From NCBI GenBank assembly GCA_951394045.1, contig OX595986.1, positions 186,001 to 250,000 on the forward strand: a DNA stretch of 64,000 nucleotides. Direction: 5' to 3'. Below, piece after piece: positions 30,474 to 39,806 of the stretch. The position numbers were made by a program, and so were the translations under genes. The DNA comes from Nitzschia sp. DOCU1. Taxonomy: Eukaryota > Bacillariophyta > Bacillariophyceae > Bacillariales > Bacillariaceae. The notes under the pieces were generated by a model. That model had not been told where the DNA came from, made no database searches, and saw only the letters and a program-made list of their open reading frames with translations. How positions within the stretch are numbered: position 1 is the stretch's first letter; every line of letters begins with the position of its first letter.

Positions 30474-32801
30474 TCACATGATGCCCAAGCCAGCTCCGTT
30501 GGAGTGATAGCCCGTAGTCGATAGCAAGGAAAGGGACTGGCCATTGTGGTGTTCTTCAAACAAATACAGGTACACCATACTGAGGAGGACCACAGAAACG
30601 GCACTCACTACCGTAGTTCGCACAATCGCCAAGGGTAATCCGATCAAAAGCCACCAAATCAATCCAAACACACTCTTGAAAATCATGCCCAAGAAGATTG
30701 CCAAGACATCGCCGGTGCCACTGCCCGAGGATTCTTCTGGTGGAGGATGCTTGGTCGCTGCGTCCTGGTTGGTAGGGTCTGCCTTGTGTTCCTCTTTCTC
30801 AATTTCAATCGAAGCGGGTGGATAGGGAATATCCGATGTATCAACGGCAATGGATGAAGTCGGTGGCTTGCTGACGGAATCCGATGGTACCTCTACTGTC
30901 TTTTCTACGGGCGGTCGGTCCTTGAATCCAAGGGCCGTCGAAGTAAGAGTGCGACCATATTGTTCTCGTACAAGCAAGGCTTCTTCCACCAATTGATCCA
31001 AACTGTAGTCCCGTTCAACACCATCGTTGTCAATAAAGCTCAGGCTTCCCAGTGACCGATCCAGTTGATCCACATTATCAACGCTCTTCCACATATCCCC
31101 ACGTTGGTAGCGAACGCTGCATGCATCTCGCAAAAGGAAATAGGACCCGTTAGCCTTGACAATGGCCGCTACTTCAATCGTCGAAATAGTACTGATATGA
31201 GCCCGTTTGGAATATTCCGGATGGGAAAGTTCACTAACGTAGTCGAACATCTCATCCATTTCGAGGCCATAGGGACGCCTGACATAAAAGGTGGCTGCCT
31301 CACTTTCGTAGCGGTATGGAATACAATTCGTCGCTTCACGAAAGTGCTGGATCAGCTGTCGTTCCACTACCACCATGCTAGGAGGATCTTCTTCAAAGAA
31401 TTTGGGAGCAGGCGCTTTCAACCGAGCAGGAATAATTGGTTTGGTATCCAGCAAGCGAGGACCGGGCGATGTCACCTTAAAGGAACCTGAACTCTCATTC
31501 GAAAGAGGCGGTACTCCCACCACTTGGGCGCGGGCCCACTGCAATGCGGCTTGTTCCCCATCTCGTTCCGAGATTTGCAACATTTTCTGGAGCGCTTTGG
31601 GCTGAGTAGGAGTGCTGGGTATGGGCGGAGTCTCCTTGGCCTCGCGGGCCTCCAGCAGTTCTCGCTCGAGCTTCGCAATTTGTGCCAGCGCCTTCATCTT
31701 CTCTTCCATCGTCTCTTTGAGCGTCTGTTCTAAACGATGGGCCGTTTCCGACTGAAGGGAGAGCTGGGAATCTTTGGAATGCGTGGTCATTAGAGGTACT
31801 TGAGAAGCCGGTGCATCCCCCAAGCCATCTCGCATTTGCTGAAGTCGTTCGCGACGACTAGAAGAAGGAGGAGGCGCCGGAGTCTGCATAGGCGCGGGCG
31901 TCTTGACGTCAACACTATCAATCGGCTCTTTCATGGGGGTTCTTGCCATGACTTCCTTGGACGGTGGAGGGCCTGAGGCCGCCAACGTGACGGGCGGCTT
32001 GGATAACTTGGGCTTAACAAGACCAGCAGCGGGCGAAATAAGAGCAGCAGCCCGTGCCTTACTGTCTTCGCGGGTGGGAGAAGTAGTAACCGGAGTGGGC
32101 GCATTCTTGGCGATGGGCGGTGTCGGCGCCCTGGGTGGTGGCTGGCTGTTCATTAGACTCTTGGGAGTGACTGGAGCTGGTCTAGCAGCTGGCGGGGGCT
32201 TTTGAGTGCCCTGCACTCGGCTAGGAGCTTCTTTCGCCGTGGCACCTGCTTTAGGTGGGGGCGGTGGGGGGCGAGCCGGAGGGGCACTCTTAGCACGACC
32301 TCCTGCATACTCTAGCTTTCTTGCCACGGGTGGCGGGGGTGGAGCTCCACCGCCCGAAGTGGGTGCCTTGGGCGGCTTCGGGATGCTCGGCAAGTTAGGC
32401 TTTGCCAGGGCAGGAACGGGCTCTTTGGTCGTTTTGGGGCTCTTCTGGACAGTTGGAAACAAATCGGAATGGTGACGGAGGACGCTTCCACCCGGTTGTG
32501 GAATGGTAGCACTGGTCAAGGGCGGCCCACTGGCCGCACTAGAAGTAGCCGAAGCTTTGGGTGGGGCGCCTTTATTCAACAAGGCAGACGGAGCTGTCAC
32601 TTCAGGACGCTGGGCCGTCCGCGATTCTCGCTGCGCTTGCAAGCGACGCAACTCAGCTCGGCGCCTAGCGATAGCGTCTCCTGCAGATTCCATGGCACTG
32701 TTGCCGCGGCTGGGTGTACTTCCGCCCCGTTGCTTTTTAAGAGGCTGCGTTCGCAAAGGGGACAAAAACTGACTTTCAGGATTGTTCATAACACGGGGCA
32801 A
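30474..32801 (-). CDS. Pro-rich coiled-coil protein with unnamed domain and C-terminal membrane segments
   Basis: 775 aa, single exon. The N-terminal half (about 1-340) is Ala/Pro/Ser/Lys-rich with polyproline runs (GGGAPPPPPVARK, ARPPPPPPKAG) that could bind SH3- or profilin-type partners; this is inference. A coiled coil spans about 350-400 (LEQTLKETMEEKMKALAQIA). A folded domain at about 485-650 includes FYVRRPYGLEMDEMF, TISTIEVAAIVKANGSYFLL, LGSLSFIDNDG and DYSLDQLVEEALLVREQYG; a related domain occurs in the 1003-aa protein at 41968. Near the C-terminus are two hydrophobic segments (FLGMIFKSVFGLIWWLLIGL and VVSAVSVVLLSMVYLYLF). It is probably anchored with the long N-terminal part in the cytosol. 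Family not recognised. Confidence 0.7.
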   Translation of the reverse strand: MPRVMNNPESQFLSPLRTQPLKKQRGGSTPSRGNSAMESAGDAIARRRAELRRLQAQRESRTAQRPEVTAPSALLNKGAPPKASATSSAASGPPLTSATIPQPGGSVLRHHSDLFPTVQKSPKTTKEPVPALAKPNLPSIPKPPKAPTSGGGAPPPPPVARKLEYAGGRAKSAPPARPPPPPPKAGATAKEAPSRVQGTQKPPPAARPAPVTPKSLMNSQPPPRAPTPPIAKNAPTPVTTSPTREDSKARAAALISPAAGLVKPKLSKPPVTLAASGPPPSKEVMARTPMKEPIDSVDVKTPAPMQTPAPPPSSSRRERLQQMRDGLGDAPASQVPLMTTHSKDSQLSLQSETAHRLEQTLKETMEEKMKALAQIAKLERELLEAREAKETPPIPSTPTQPKALQKMLQISERDGEQAALQWARAQVVGVPPLSNESSGSFKVTSPGPRLLDTKPIIPARLKAPAPKFFEEDPPSMVVVERQLIQHFREATNCIPYRYESEAATFYVRRPYGLEMDEMFDYVSELSHPEYSKRAHISTISTIEVAAIVKANGSYFLLRDACSVRYQRGDMWKSVDNVDQLDRSLGSLSFIDNDGVERDYSLDQLVEEALLVREQYGRTLTSTALGFKDRPPVEKTVEVPSDSVSKPPTSSIAVDTSDIPYPPASIEIEKEEHKADPTNQDAATKHPPPEESSGSGTGDVLAIFLGMIFKSVFGLIWWLLIGLPLAIVRTTVVSAVSVVLLSMVYLYLFEEHHNGQSLSLLSTTGYHSNGAGLGIM

Positions 32802-33391
32802 AAGAACAATCCAACAACACTAGCAACTCGACGGCACCTTCGAAGCGACTTTGAATCACCGAATGAGCTGGTAGCGGCAGCACTGTCCCGTCTAACAAAG
32901 ACAAAAGCCAATACGAAACCCCCTATTGAAACGTTATGGTCATTGTCCGTCGCTATCATTTTTGCCGTCGGGGCCGTAGCGATTGGGGGATTGAAGTTAG
33001 GGGAGGGGAGAATAATATTTGGGGAGGGTATTTTGGACGCTCTACCTGCGTAGCTCGTAGCAACTACGGAGTATCTCCCGGCAGAGTAGTGTTGCTAAAC
33101 TGCTTGAGGACGAACAAAATGCTCTTCGCCATACCTGGTAAATGATTTAGCTAGTGTAGCTTCGCGTAACTACCTAGTCAGGTTTAGAACTAAGAGGAAC
33201 GCCCAATCATCCCTTAAGTTCTTGCTTCTACTTTTGGAAGAACCGGGATTGGCGCAACAACTTTTTTGCATACTCTGTACCTGCTGGCTGCCTCTACGGA
33301 ATTCCTATAGTTGGGCAAAATCTTTACTTAGATATCATATTCCTAGTTTGCCATTTGGCATCTTGCACTAGTCCTCCCTCGCTCGGCACTA
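32802..33391. other. intergenic spacer
   Basis: About 590 bp with the promoter of the Pro-rich protein and the 3' UTR of family member C. Nothing further is seen. Confidence 0.5.
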
Positions 33392-35521
33392 CTATGCACA
33401 AACTCCTTTCGAGACGAGGTTGACGCGCCGGGGCCGGAACGAACCTACCGACTGCGACTTTTCAACCATAGACTCGAACACCTCACTTTGATCCCGATGG
33501 GCTTTTGTCATATGCCAGTAGTAGACGGCCGCAGCACAAAACGCTATTGAAGACAAGAAGAAGGTGTTTAATGCGGCCCAAAATTGTCGGGCTTCCGCGG
33601 CCTTGGCACCAACAGCGGCTCCAATCGTCCGCTCACCCCTGCCATAAGCCCATGAATTGTTGAGAGCACCACCCAGTTGAATCAATGAAATGGTACCCTG
33701 AGCCCCAGCCATCTCTAAGTCGGTCCAAGTCGCCGTCATCATTGTTGTTTTCGTGGCGAATTTCATGCACTATATAGTGAAAATGTCAGCAGTTTGTTGG
33801 TGGTAGCAAGCAAGTTTTACAACGGCGGGTCGTACCTGATTGACATTATCATAACCAGCGTCATCATAGCAGTGAAAAGATTCGTCGTTTCCATTGTTGT
33901 TGTCCTTGTTGTTGTTTCCTCCCTGGCCGTTGTAGTTGTTGTTGACATAATAGTTGCGCAAGTTTCTATTGTTCTCCGGAAGCTGTCGATAGCCACCACC
34001 ACCATACGCGTACGTATCGTCATTTCCATTGCAACGTCGAACGTTCCCACCGGCATCCTGGCAATAGCCGTCGGCATAGTTCACGTTATTGTTGTAGTTT
34101 TGATAGTTTCCTCTGTAGTAGTAGTAGTTGTTTGCTCCGTTATTGTTGTAATTTTGATTGTAATTGCCCCCGTTATTTCCATTTCCATAGTAGAAGTTAC
34201 CGTTGTTGCTGTATCGGTTTCCGTTTTTGTTGGCTTTGTACCCTCGTCCAGCCACAATATTGGTCAAATCATAGGCTTTACATGGTTGGCATTGCTTGAA
34301 GACTTCAAAGGCTGAATTCCACAAATCGAGTTCTTCGGCAAGCGTTACCCAATTTTCGTTGTCATCATCGTGCTGGTCTTCTCCACCATCATCATTGCCG
34401 TTATTGTAGAATTCTTTCATCTTACTGACAACTATAGCCACTGACAAGTCGCCGGCGTACTCATTAATACAGGCTGAATCCAGATACAAGCCAATACCAA
34501 ATTCGCCGTAGGGCATTGGTTTGACATCGTAGTAAATCGGTGTGGATGACCCACCCTCTGTGCCGGCCATGAACATGGTCTGTGTGCATCCATTGGGCCA
34601 GGCCTCCCGATTTTCTTGCATGAATTGATATTCGTCGTCCGTCCACACGCAATCTCCCTCGTGTTTGAAGAGTTGCTCCATCCAGTCGTCATAGTGGGGT
34701 TCTTTGAAAAACCCTAGCAAACTGAAATGGGTGTTTGACAAATGACAATCCATTCTTGCGCAACGAGTGGATGCCGAATAGGAACACGCCGAAGAGTCCC
34801 ATCGGTTGTTCTTCCGATTCCAGTACTGGTACTCACCGGCGCCGTTGCCTGAGTAATGTTCATCGACGTACTAAATGTAGCAAAAGAAACAATGGAGGAC
34901 ACGGTACGTGAGCTAGATGCATCGATCAATCATTCCTTGCCTTCCCGTAAAACTTACAGCTGCCCATAACATAAAACGTTGGCACCCGCTCGCCTGCCCG
35001 TTATTGTTGCCCCCATTGTTGTAGTTGTTGTTGTATTGGTTGTTTTGATCCCACCTATGATGCCGAGAATAGAACTATCTGTGTGAATAAAACGATGCGA
35101 GTAATTTCAGTGAAAGACCATGCATTCTTCTCATCATAACTTACCAGCATCCTCGCTCGGGGTCACAGTAATCGCAATCGATATAAAAGCCCAAAGCTCT
35201 CCACGCTTGAGCATATTCATCGTACTGGGTTTCGGCCCCATCTACAAACAACTTTTCATATGGATTTGTTTGCCAATCATCGGTATTCGTGGTCAAGCGA
35301 CGTAAATGTTCTTGAGCAAGAGGAGATAGATTGGCAGCTGGTTGCATTTGGACGCCATTCTTCAAGGTCGACCATTGTTCTCCAGTATCAGGCAATTTGT
35401 CGAGTTTCAACGGATTCTTTTCATTGTACGAAAGGGATGCCGTCGGATCATCCAAGGCGAAGGAGCCATTGGCATAAGCCAACAAGGCTGCCGGCAAGGC
35501 AAACCGAGAGAGCATCATCAT
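33392..35521 (-). CDS. family member C: type I membrane protein with Asn/Gly/Tyr-rich insert
   Basis: Four exons: 35521-35145, 35054-34958, 34870-33836, 33769-33392; 628 aa. Introns of 90, 87 and 66 nt are all GT-AG and the frame closes. It shares the family landmarks: LPDTGEQWSTLKNG, LSPLAQEHLRRLT, FVDGAETQYDEYAQAWRALG, YVDEHYSGNGAGEYQYW, RMDCHLSNTHFSLLGFFKEP, WMEQLFKHEGDCVWTDDEYQ, CQPCKAYDL, DNVNQ and CMKFATKTTMMTATWTD. Two features are special. Intron 1 splits the segment before the CQRFMLWAA block. Exon 3 carries a long Asn/Gly/Tyr-rich low-complexity insert of about 130 residues between NIVAGRGY and the HCYDDAGYDNVNQ end. Three adjacent Met codons could start translation at 35521, 35518 or 35515. 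Function unknown. Confidence 0.8.
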
Positions 35522-36103
35522 GGTGGTGTCCGTCCTTCTCTCTCTCTCTCTCTCTTGTGGAGGAGTATCGAAGGCAAAAGAGAGAAAGAGAGCGAAACAA
35601 CAACAGCAAAAGGGCAGTTGAAATTGTGATATGTATCGTACAGCCGCGCTCAAAGTTCCGATCGCGAGCGCACCTGAGAGCTCGTTAACGCCCTTCTCAG
35701 TTATTTGTATATGCCTTTTTTACGTTGCATGCGTTTGAAACATAGTAATTAGGATAGCCCAATCCCTTTGTTAAAATATTTAATTAAACCCACTCAAGGA
35801 AATGGAGAATTTTGACTGTGTTCGTTGAAATATTCTTCCTACAATCCTGAATATTACATAGTAATCCATATCGCCATATTGGAACACGCGAACGAAACCA
35901 AATTCCGGAGGTCTCGAGACTGGCCCGTCACTTCCGAGCACCTCGTCCCCCAAAAGATCGCAGAGGATGTGAGAGCGCCGCCCCCCTCCCAGCAATCCAT
36001 TGATTGATTGACTGACTCTCTCTGGGATCCATTTTGTGATTGACCATCATCTGCTAGCGAAACCTACAGTAGTATGGAGTGGTCAAAGGACACCAAGTAA
36101 CCA
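35522..36103. other. divergent promoter region with a CT run
   Basis: Between member C and the pseudouridine synthase gene. A CT dinucleotide run at 35537-35555 lies in the likely 5' UTR of member C, where it reads as GA on the sense strand. No gene supported. Confidence 0.6.
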
Positions 36104-37441
36104 GTGAGACGCATGCCTTCTCATGAAGCCTGGCGGTTCGGCCTCTCGTTATCGTCAGGCAGCAACCCGTCGGTACGGCCGCTAGTATATTGGATACTTT
36201 TGGTCGGGTTGCCACCACTACTGAATGCCCTCGCTACGCCCACACCACTCAATCCGCTGGCCTCCGACGCCGCCATTGGAATTTCTCCCTCGCATCCGAT
36301 TTTTCGTGCCCCCAATCCCAAAACGACGAGCGGCCGTCCGATTCTTTTGAAACCCTTTGACACGACAAAAAAGAAAAATGTCTGGCAGACGCTTTTGGAG
36401 GAGGGTGGATGGATGAGTCATGGGCGTCGGATAGTGCCTGTCTTTGGCGGAGACGAAGACGCTACTTCATCCGCAGCAATTCCGCCTGACGGCTGGGTGG
36501 GAGCACTTCCTGACGGGTCGGAACATCCCCCAGCACCTTCCGCCTGGTTTTTTCTAGAGCCGACACTTGATCTTGTGGATGCTGATGCTGGTCTCTCCCC
36601 TCCGCCTCTTGAGTTTTTGCCAAACCTCAAAGAATTGCTTTGGATTTCAAAACCATCTGGATTGTTGACTTTGCCGGGCAAGTCGGAGCCCGATTCCCTG
36701 GCAACGCGTGTGAATGGATTTCTGGAACAGGAGCAGCAACTAGAAGAAGCTCTGCCATCGACGACAACGACGACAGCATCCTCCGAGTCTTCAACTAAGC
36801 ATTACAACAAGGCCTCGAGGACTAGTGACCCGCCGAGCGAATGGATACCCCGCCCTTGCCATCGATTGGATCAAGATACGTCAGGTATAATTGCAATGGC
36901 CAAGACAAAAGCCGCGTACACGGCTCTATCGAAACAATTCGAAGAGCGATGGGTCCAGAAACAGTACGTTGCCTTGGTCCATGGAATTGTTGCCGAGGAA
37001 TCGACGAATGGAACGATTGATATGCCAATTGGCAAGTTGTGGGACGACGACCAAGGCTACCACGTGTGGTCGACGGATCCGAGTGCGGACAAGGCGCGGC
37101 CGGCCATTACCGATTACATGGTTTCTTGGCGATACAACAATAGTGTTGTTGCCGCAACCAACAAGGCTACGAGTAGTAGGGATCTTGTCAACTATGATAC
37201 TTCCTATACTCGCATGATTCTTCAACCAAGGACAGGCCGTGGTCATCAATTGCGACTCCACATGAAAGAAATGGGACATCCCATTGTTGGCGACACGATC
37301 CATGGCGGCTACGACCAACAGTATCCACCTCCAGAGTATAGTCCTCGCTTGTGCTTGCATGCCGAATATCTTCAAGTGTGGGTTCGTGATTCCGAGAATC
37401 AAATTTACCAAGCAAAGTGTTGGTGCCTACCTCCCTTCTGA
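36104..37441 (+). CDS. RluA-type RNA pseudouridine synthase
   Basis: 445 aa, single exon. Residues about 10-45 include a hydrophobic stretch (VYWILLVGLPPLLNALA) followed by a Ser/Thr/Pro-rich region, suggesting a targeting presequence, possibly for the plastid. The catalytic domain starts near 185 (LKELLWISKPSGLLTLPGK). The RluA signature HRLDQDTSG at about 252 carries the catalytic Asp. AMAKTKAAYTALSKQFEER, KQYVALVHG and LQPRTGRGHQLRLHMKEMGH plus PIVGDTIHGG are typical of the family. It isomerises selected uridines to pseudouridine in rRNA or tRNA; the exact target cannot be told. An insert between GK and HRLD (about 200-245) is low complexity. Only 68 bp separate its stop from the converging kinase gene. 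Confidence 0.88.
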   Translation: MRRMPSHEAWRFGLSLSSGSNPSVRPLVYWILLVGLPPLLNALATPTPLNPLASDAAIGISPSHPIFRAPNPKTTSGRPILLKPFDTTKKKNVWQTLLEEGGWMSHGRRIVPVFGGDEDATSSAAIPPDGWVGALPDGSEHPPAPSAWFFLEPTLDLVDADAGLSPPPLEFLPNLKELLWISKPSGLLTLPGKSEPDSLATRVNGFLEQEQQLEEALPSTTTTTASSESSTKHYNKASRTSDPPSEWIPRPCHRLDQDTSGIIAMAKTKAAYTALSKQFEERWVQKQYVALVHGIVAEESTNGTIDMPIGKLWDDDQGYHVWSTDPSADKARPAITDYMVSWRYNNSVVAATNKATSSRDLVNYDTSYTRMILQPRTGRGHQLRLHMKEMGHPIVGDTIHGGYDQQYPPPEYSPRLCLHAEYLQVWVRDSENQIYQAKCWCLPPF

Positions 37442-37509
37442 AATGAAAACGGGCCTGGTTGTAAAACTGTTCTTAAAACTGTATGGTCTATCTAAATTTC
37501 CACTCGGCA

Positions 37510-38820
37510 CTAAATTTCCGATTCGTCGAGGTAAAAAGAAACTGGATTACTGTTGGCACTGGATCCGCACGATCCAGTCTCGTGACGGTCCCTGTCGTCG
37601 TCGAAGTCAAGGAGCAACGACTTGTCGGAACGGTCCATGATTTGATAGGTCCTGTTGGAACTTTCCATCGAAGACTGCTTTTGCAGTAACAGGTGCGGCT
37701 TCCCGAGAGTTACAGGAGGCTCGAGAATGTCAAGAAGCCGTCCTTGAATCTCTTCGAATGTTGGGCGCTGCTTGGGATCATGAGCCCAGCAATCCGAAAT
37801 GAGAGATCGCATGGGGGGGCATGGGATGATGTTTAGGCTGGGTCGCGAACGGGCATCCACCACATTCTTTTGGAGGCCCGAGATAATTCTTTCCTCGGAA
37901 AAGGCAACTTTCAGGGAACACATCTCGTACAGCAAAACGCCAAACGAGTAGACGTCTGAAGCAAAAGATGTCCCTTGATTGAGCATGGTTTCAGGAGACA
38001 TGTATCGAGGAGTACCAACGACTTCTTCCGCTAGACATTCGTCAAGGGGCCGTGAAAGGCCAAAGTCAAAGAGGCGAACCTGGCCAGTACTGGCATCAAA
38101 GCCAATATTGGCAGGCTTAAGGTCTCGAATCACGATGGACTGTTGTTCGTGCAGATAACGCATGCCACTAACAATGCCCAAGGCTACCGTTTCAATCCGA
38201 CCGTACATGCGGTCGATGTTCAGAGCTCCACCTGCAGCTACCTTCTTCTTTCCAAACAATCGCCCAGGACTCAGACAAATACTACCTGTAATGTTTTGTA
38301 ATTTGCGATTTTGGTGATAGTAGTTGTCCTTGTCAGCGCGCCATCGATCCATTCGTTCTTTTAGTGTCTCTTGTAAGACATCCATGAGAAAGAAGAAACC
38401 GTTTCCATCTTCCTGATAGGATTCCGAGGGGGACTTGGAACACACGCCTCTCAGTTGAATAATGTTCTCGTGATCGAGTCTAGCCAGTAGTTGAGTCTCG
38501 CGTGCTAGATCAGTAGCAGCGTCCAGAAACTCTTCGGTGGCATTGATGAGTTTGGCGTCCAAGCACTTTAGTGCGTATTGCTTCTTTGTTGCAGGGTCTA
38601 CGACCATGTGGACATTCGAGTAAACTCCTTGCCCCAAAAGTGACACTCGCTGAAGCTCGAACCAGCTCCGGCGCAAAAGTGAGCATTCGTTCTCCGTTTG
38701 TTCACCAGCAGCATGATCGTCTATTACGATTCCATCGTATTTTTCCAACGCTAAAATGGCATTCGCCGTGGCGAGAGAGGTAAAGCTCTTCGATGAAGAG
38801 GCATCAGAACGCTTTCCCAT
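37510..38820 (-). CDS. protein kinase, tandem copy 1
   Basis: 436 aa, single exon. A complete kinase fold is visible: Gly loop LGQGVYSNVHMV (63-74), VAIK-type Lys in YALKCLDAK, alpha-C Glu in LARETQLLARLDHENII, catalytic loop VIRDLKPANIGFD at about 229, LFDFGLSRPL at about 250, GTPRYMSPE, SDVYSFGVLLYEMCS, and the conserved Arg in DPKQRPTF. The His of the usual HRD is Ile, but Asp and Lys are kept, so it should be active. The style resembles stramenopile tyrosine-kinase-like and MAPKKK-type serine/threonine kinases; substrates are unknown. No membrane segment or partner domain is seen. The paralog at 39807 shares a 279-bp identical DNA stretch covering the catalytic region. Confidence 0.85.
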   Translation of the reverse strand: MGKRSDASSSKSFTSLATANAILALEKYDGIVIDDHAAGEQTENECSLLRRSWFELQRVSLLGQGVYSNVHMVVDPATKKQYALKCLDAKLINATEEFLDAATDLARETQLLARLDHENIIQLRGVCSKSPSESYQEDGNGFFFLMDVLQETLKERMDRWRADKDNYYHQNRKLQNITGSICLSPGRLFGKKKVAAGGALNIDRMYGRIETVALGIVSGMRYLHEQQSIVIRDLKPANIGFDASTGQVRLFDFGLSRPLDECLAEEVVGTPRYMSPETMLNQGTSFASDVYSFGVLLYEMCSLKVAFSEERIISGLQKNVVDARSRPSLNIIPCPPMRSLISDCWAHDPKQRPTFEEIQGRLLDILEPPVTLGKPHLLLQKQSSMESSNRTYQIMDRSDKSLLLDFDDDRDRHETGSCGSSANSNPVSFYLDESEI

Positions 38821-39509
38821 GGTGTCTCAAACCTTTGTTTGAAGAAATAGCATTATTAGCAGATCGACAAAACGTTTGATGTCTTCTTGCTTCGGAAACT
38901 CCGTCTACATTGCTCTGCAGAATTGGTGAGAAGTGATACCGCCAGTCAAAGCTTCTCCGCGAATACGGCATACGGCAAACACTCCGAACCCACTTATAGT
39001 ACCGCCCCAGCCTGCTGATCATTAAGATCTGACCATATATGAAATATTCGGATGGCATCTTTCACGGTCGTGGATTCTTTTAATTGTTCCCCTATTTAGA
39101 AATCAATCCACGTAATTAGTTACAGAAACCTAAGTCTGTGAGATTATCCGCAATTCCTACGTGTCCCAGCAAGGCATTAATTTAAAATTTGGCGTAACGT
39201 CTCAAGAAGATCGCGGTCTTTGACCTTAATTAATCGGGGCTTGGAATCTCATTTGTGCCTTCTCCTCGTGCCTGCGTGTCCGCCAAAAAGTTCCGGGCAA
39301 GACGTGAAAGCGCGACAAAAACATTCGATGGCTTCCAAGTGTACAAAAGCCCCGACCCCAGATGGCCAGGTGGGTCTGCCTTTGAAACGTAAGCACCTTC
39401 GGGGGGGGCCGTCCACCGATTCCCCGGAATTTTGTTTGCGGCGACTGCGAGCGGACGATGCCACCACCTATCTATGGTTGATATCATAGTTGAAGCTATG
39501 GAAACTTCA
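38821..39509. other. intergenic, upstream of kinase copy 1
   Basis: Contains the promoter of kinase copy 1. No gene supported; a kinase fragment follows at 39510. Confidence 0.5.
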
Positions 39510-39675
39510 AAGCTAACTATTTCCACCCGGCACAAACTCCTTGGTCCTAGTGTAGAGATACATAGAAGCTTGAATGCTACTGACAATATTCGGCACGATG
39601 GAGTCTCGTGGACGTCCCTCGCGGCGTGGTCCTTTTCAATGAATGACTCCTCGTCAGAACGTTCCATGCCTCGCC
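39510..39675 (-). pseudogene. fragment of a third kinase copy (C-terminal tail)
   Basis: The DNA aligns with the 3' end of kinase copy 2 (about 39780-39930): shared islands include TTTCCACCC, TTCGGCACGA, TCTCGTGG-like, AACGACTC/ATGACTC-CTCGTC and GAACG. On the minus strand it reads RSDEESFIEKD and HETPSCR, compared with DESFLEVDERDCHEAGSSCR in the intact gene. No kinase domain remains. Confidence 0.55.
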
Positions 39676-39806
39676 AGTATAGTAGTACTACTACTAGATC
39701 CTCTTCATGTTGGTGCATGGTAACTTTAAAAAAGAATGACTTGGTTCTTGTAAGGTGCTCTCTATATTGTATGGTCTATCTATTTTCCACCCAGGCAAGC
39801 AAGTTT

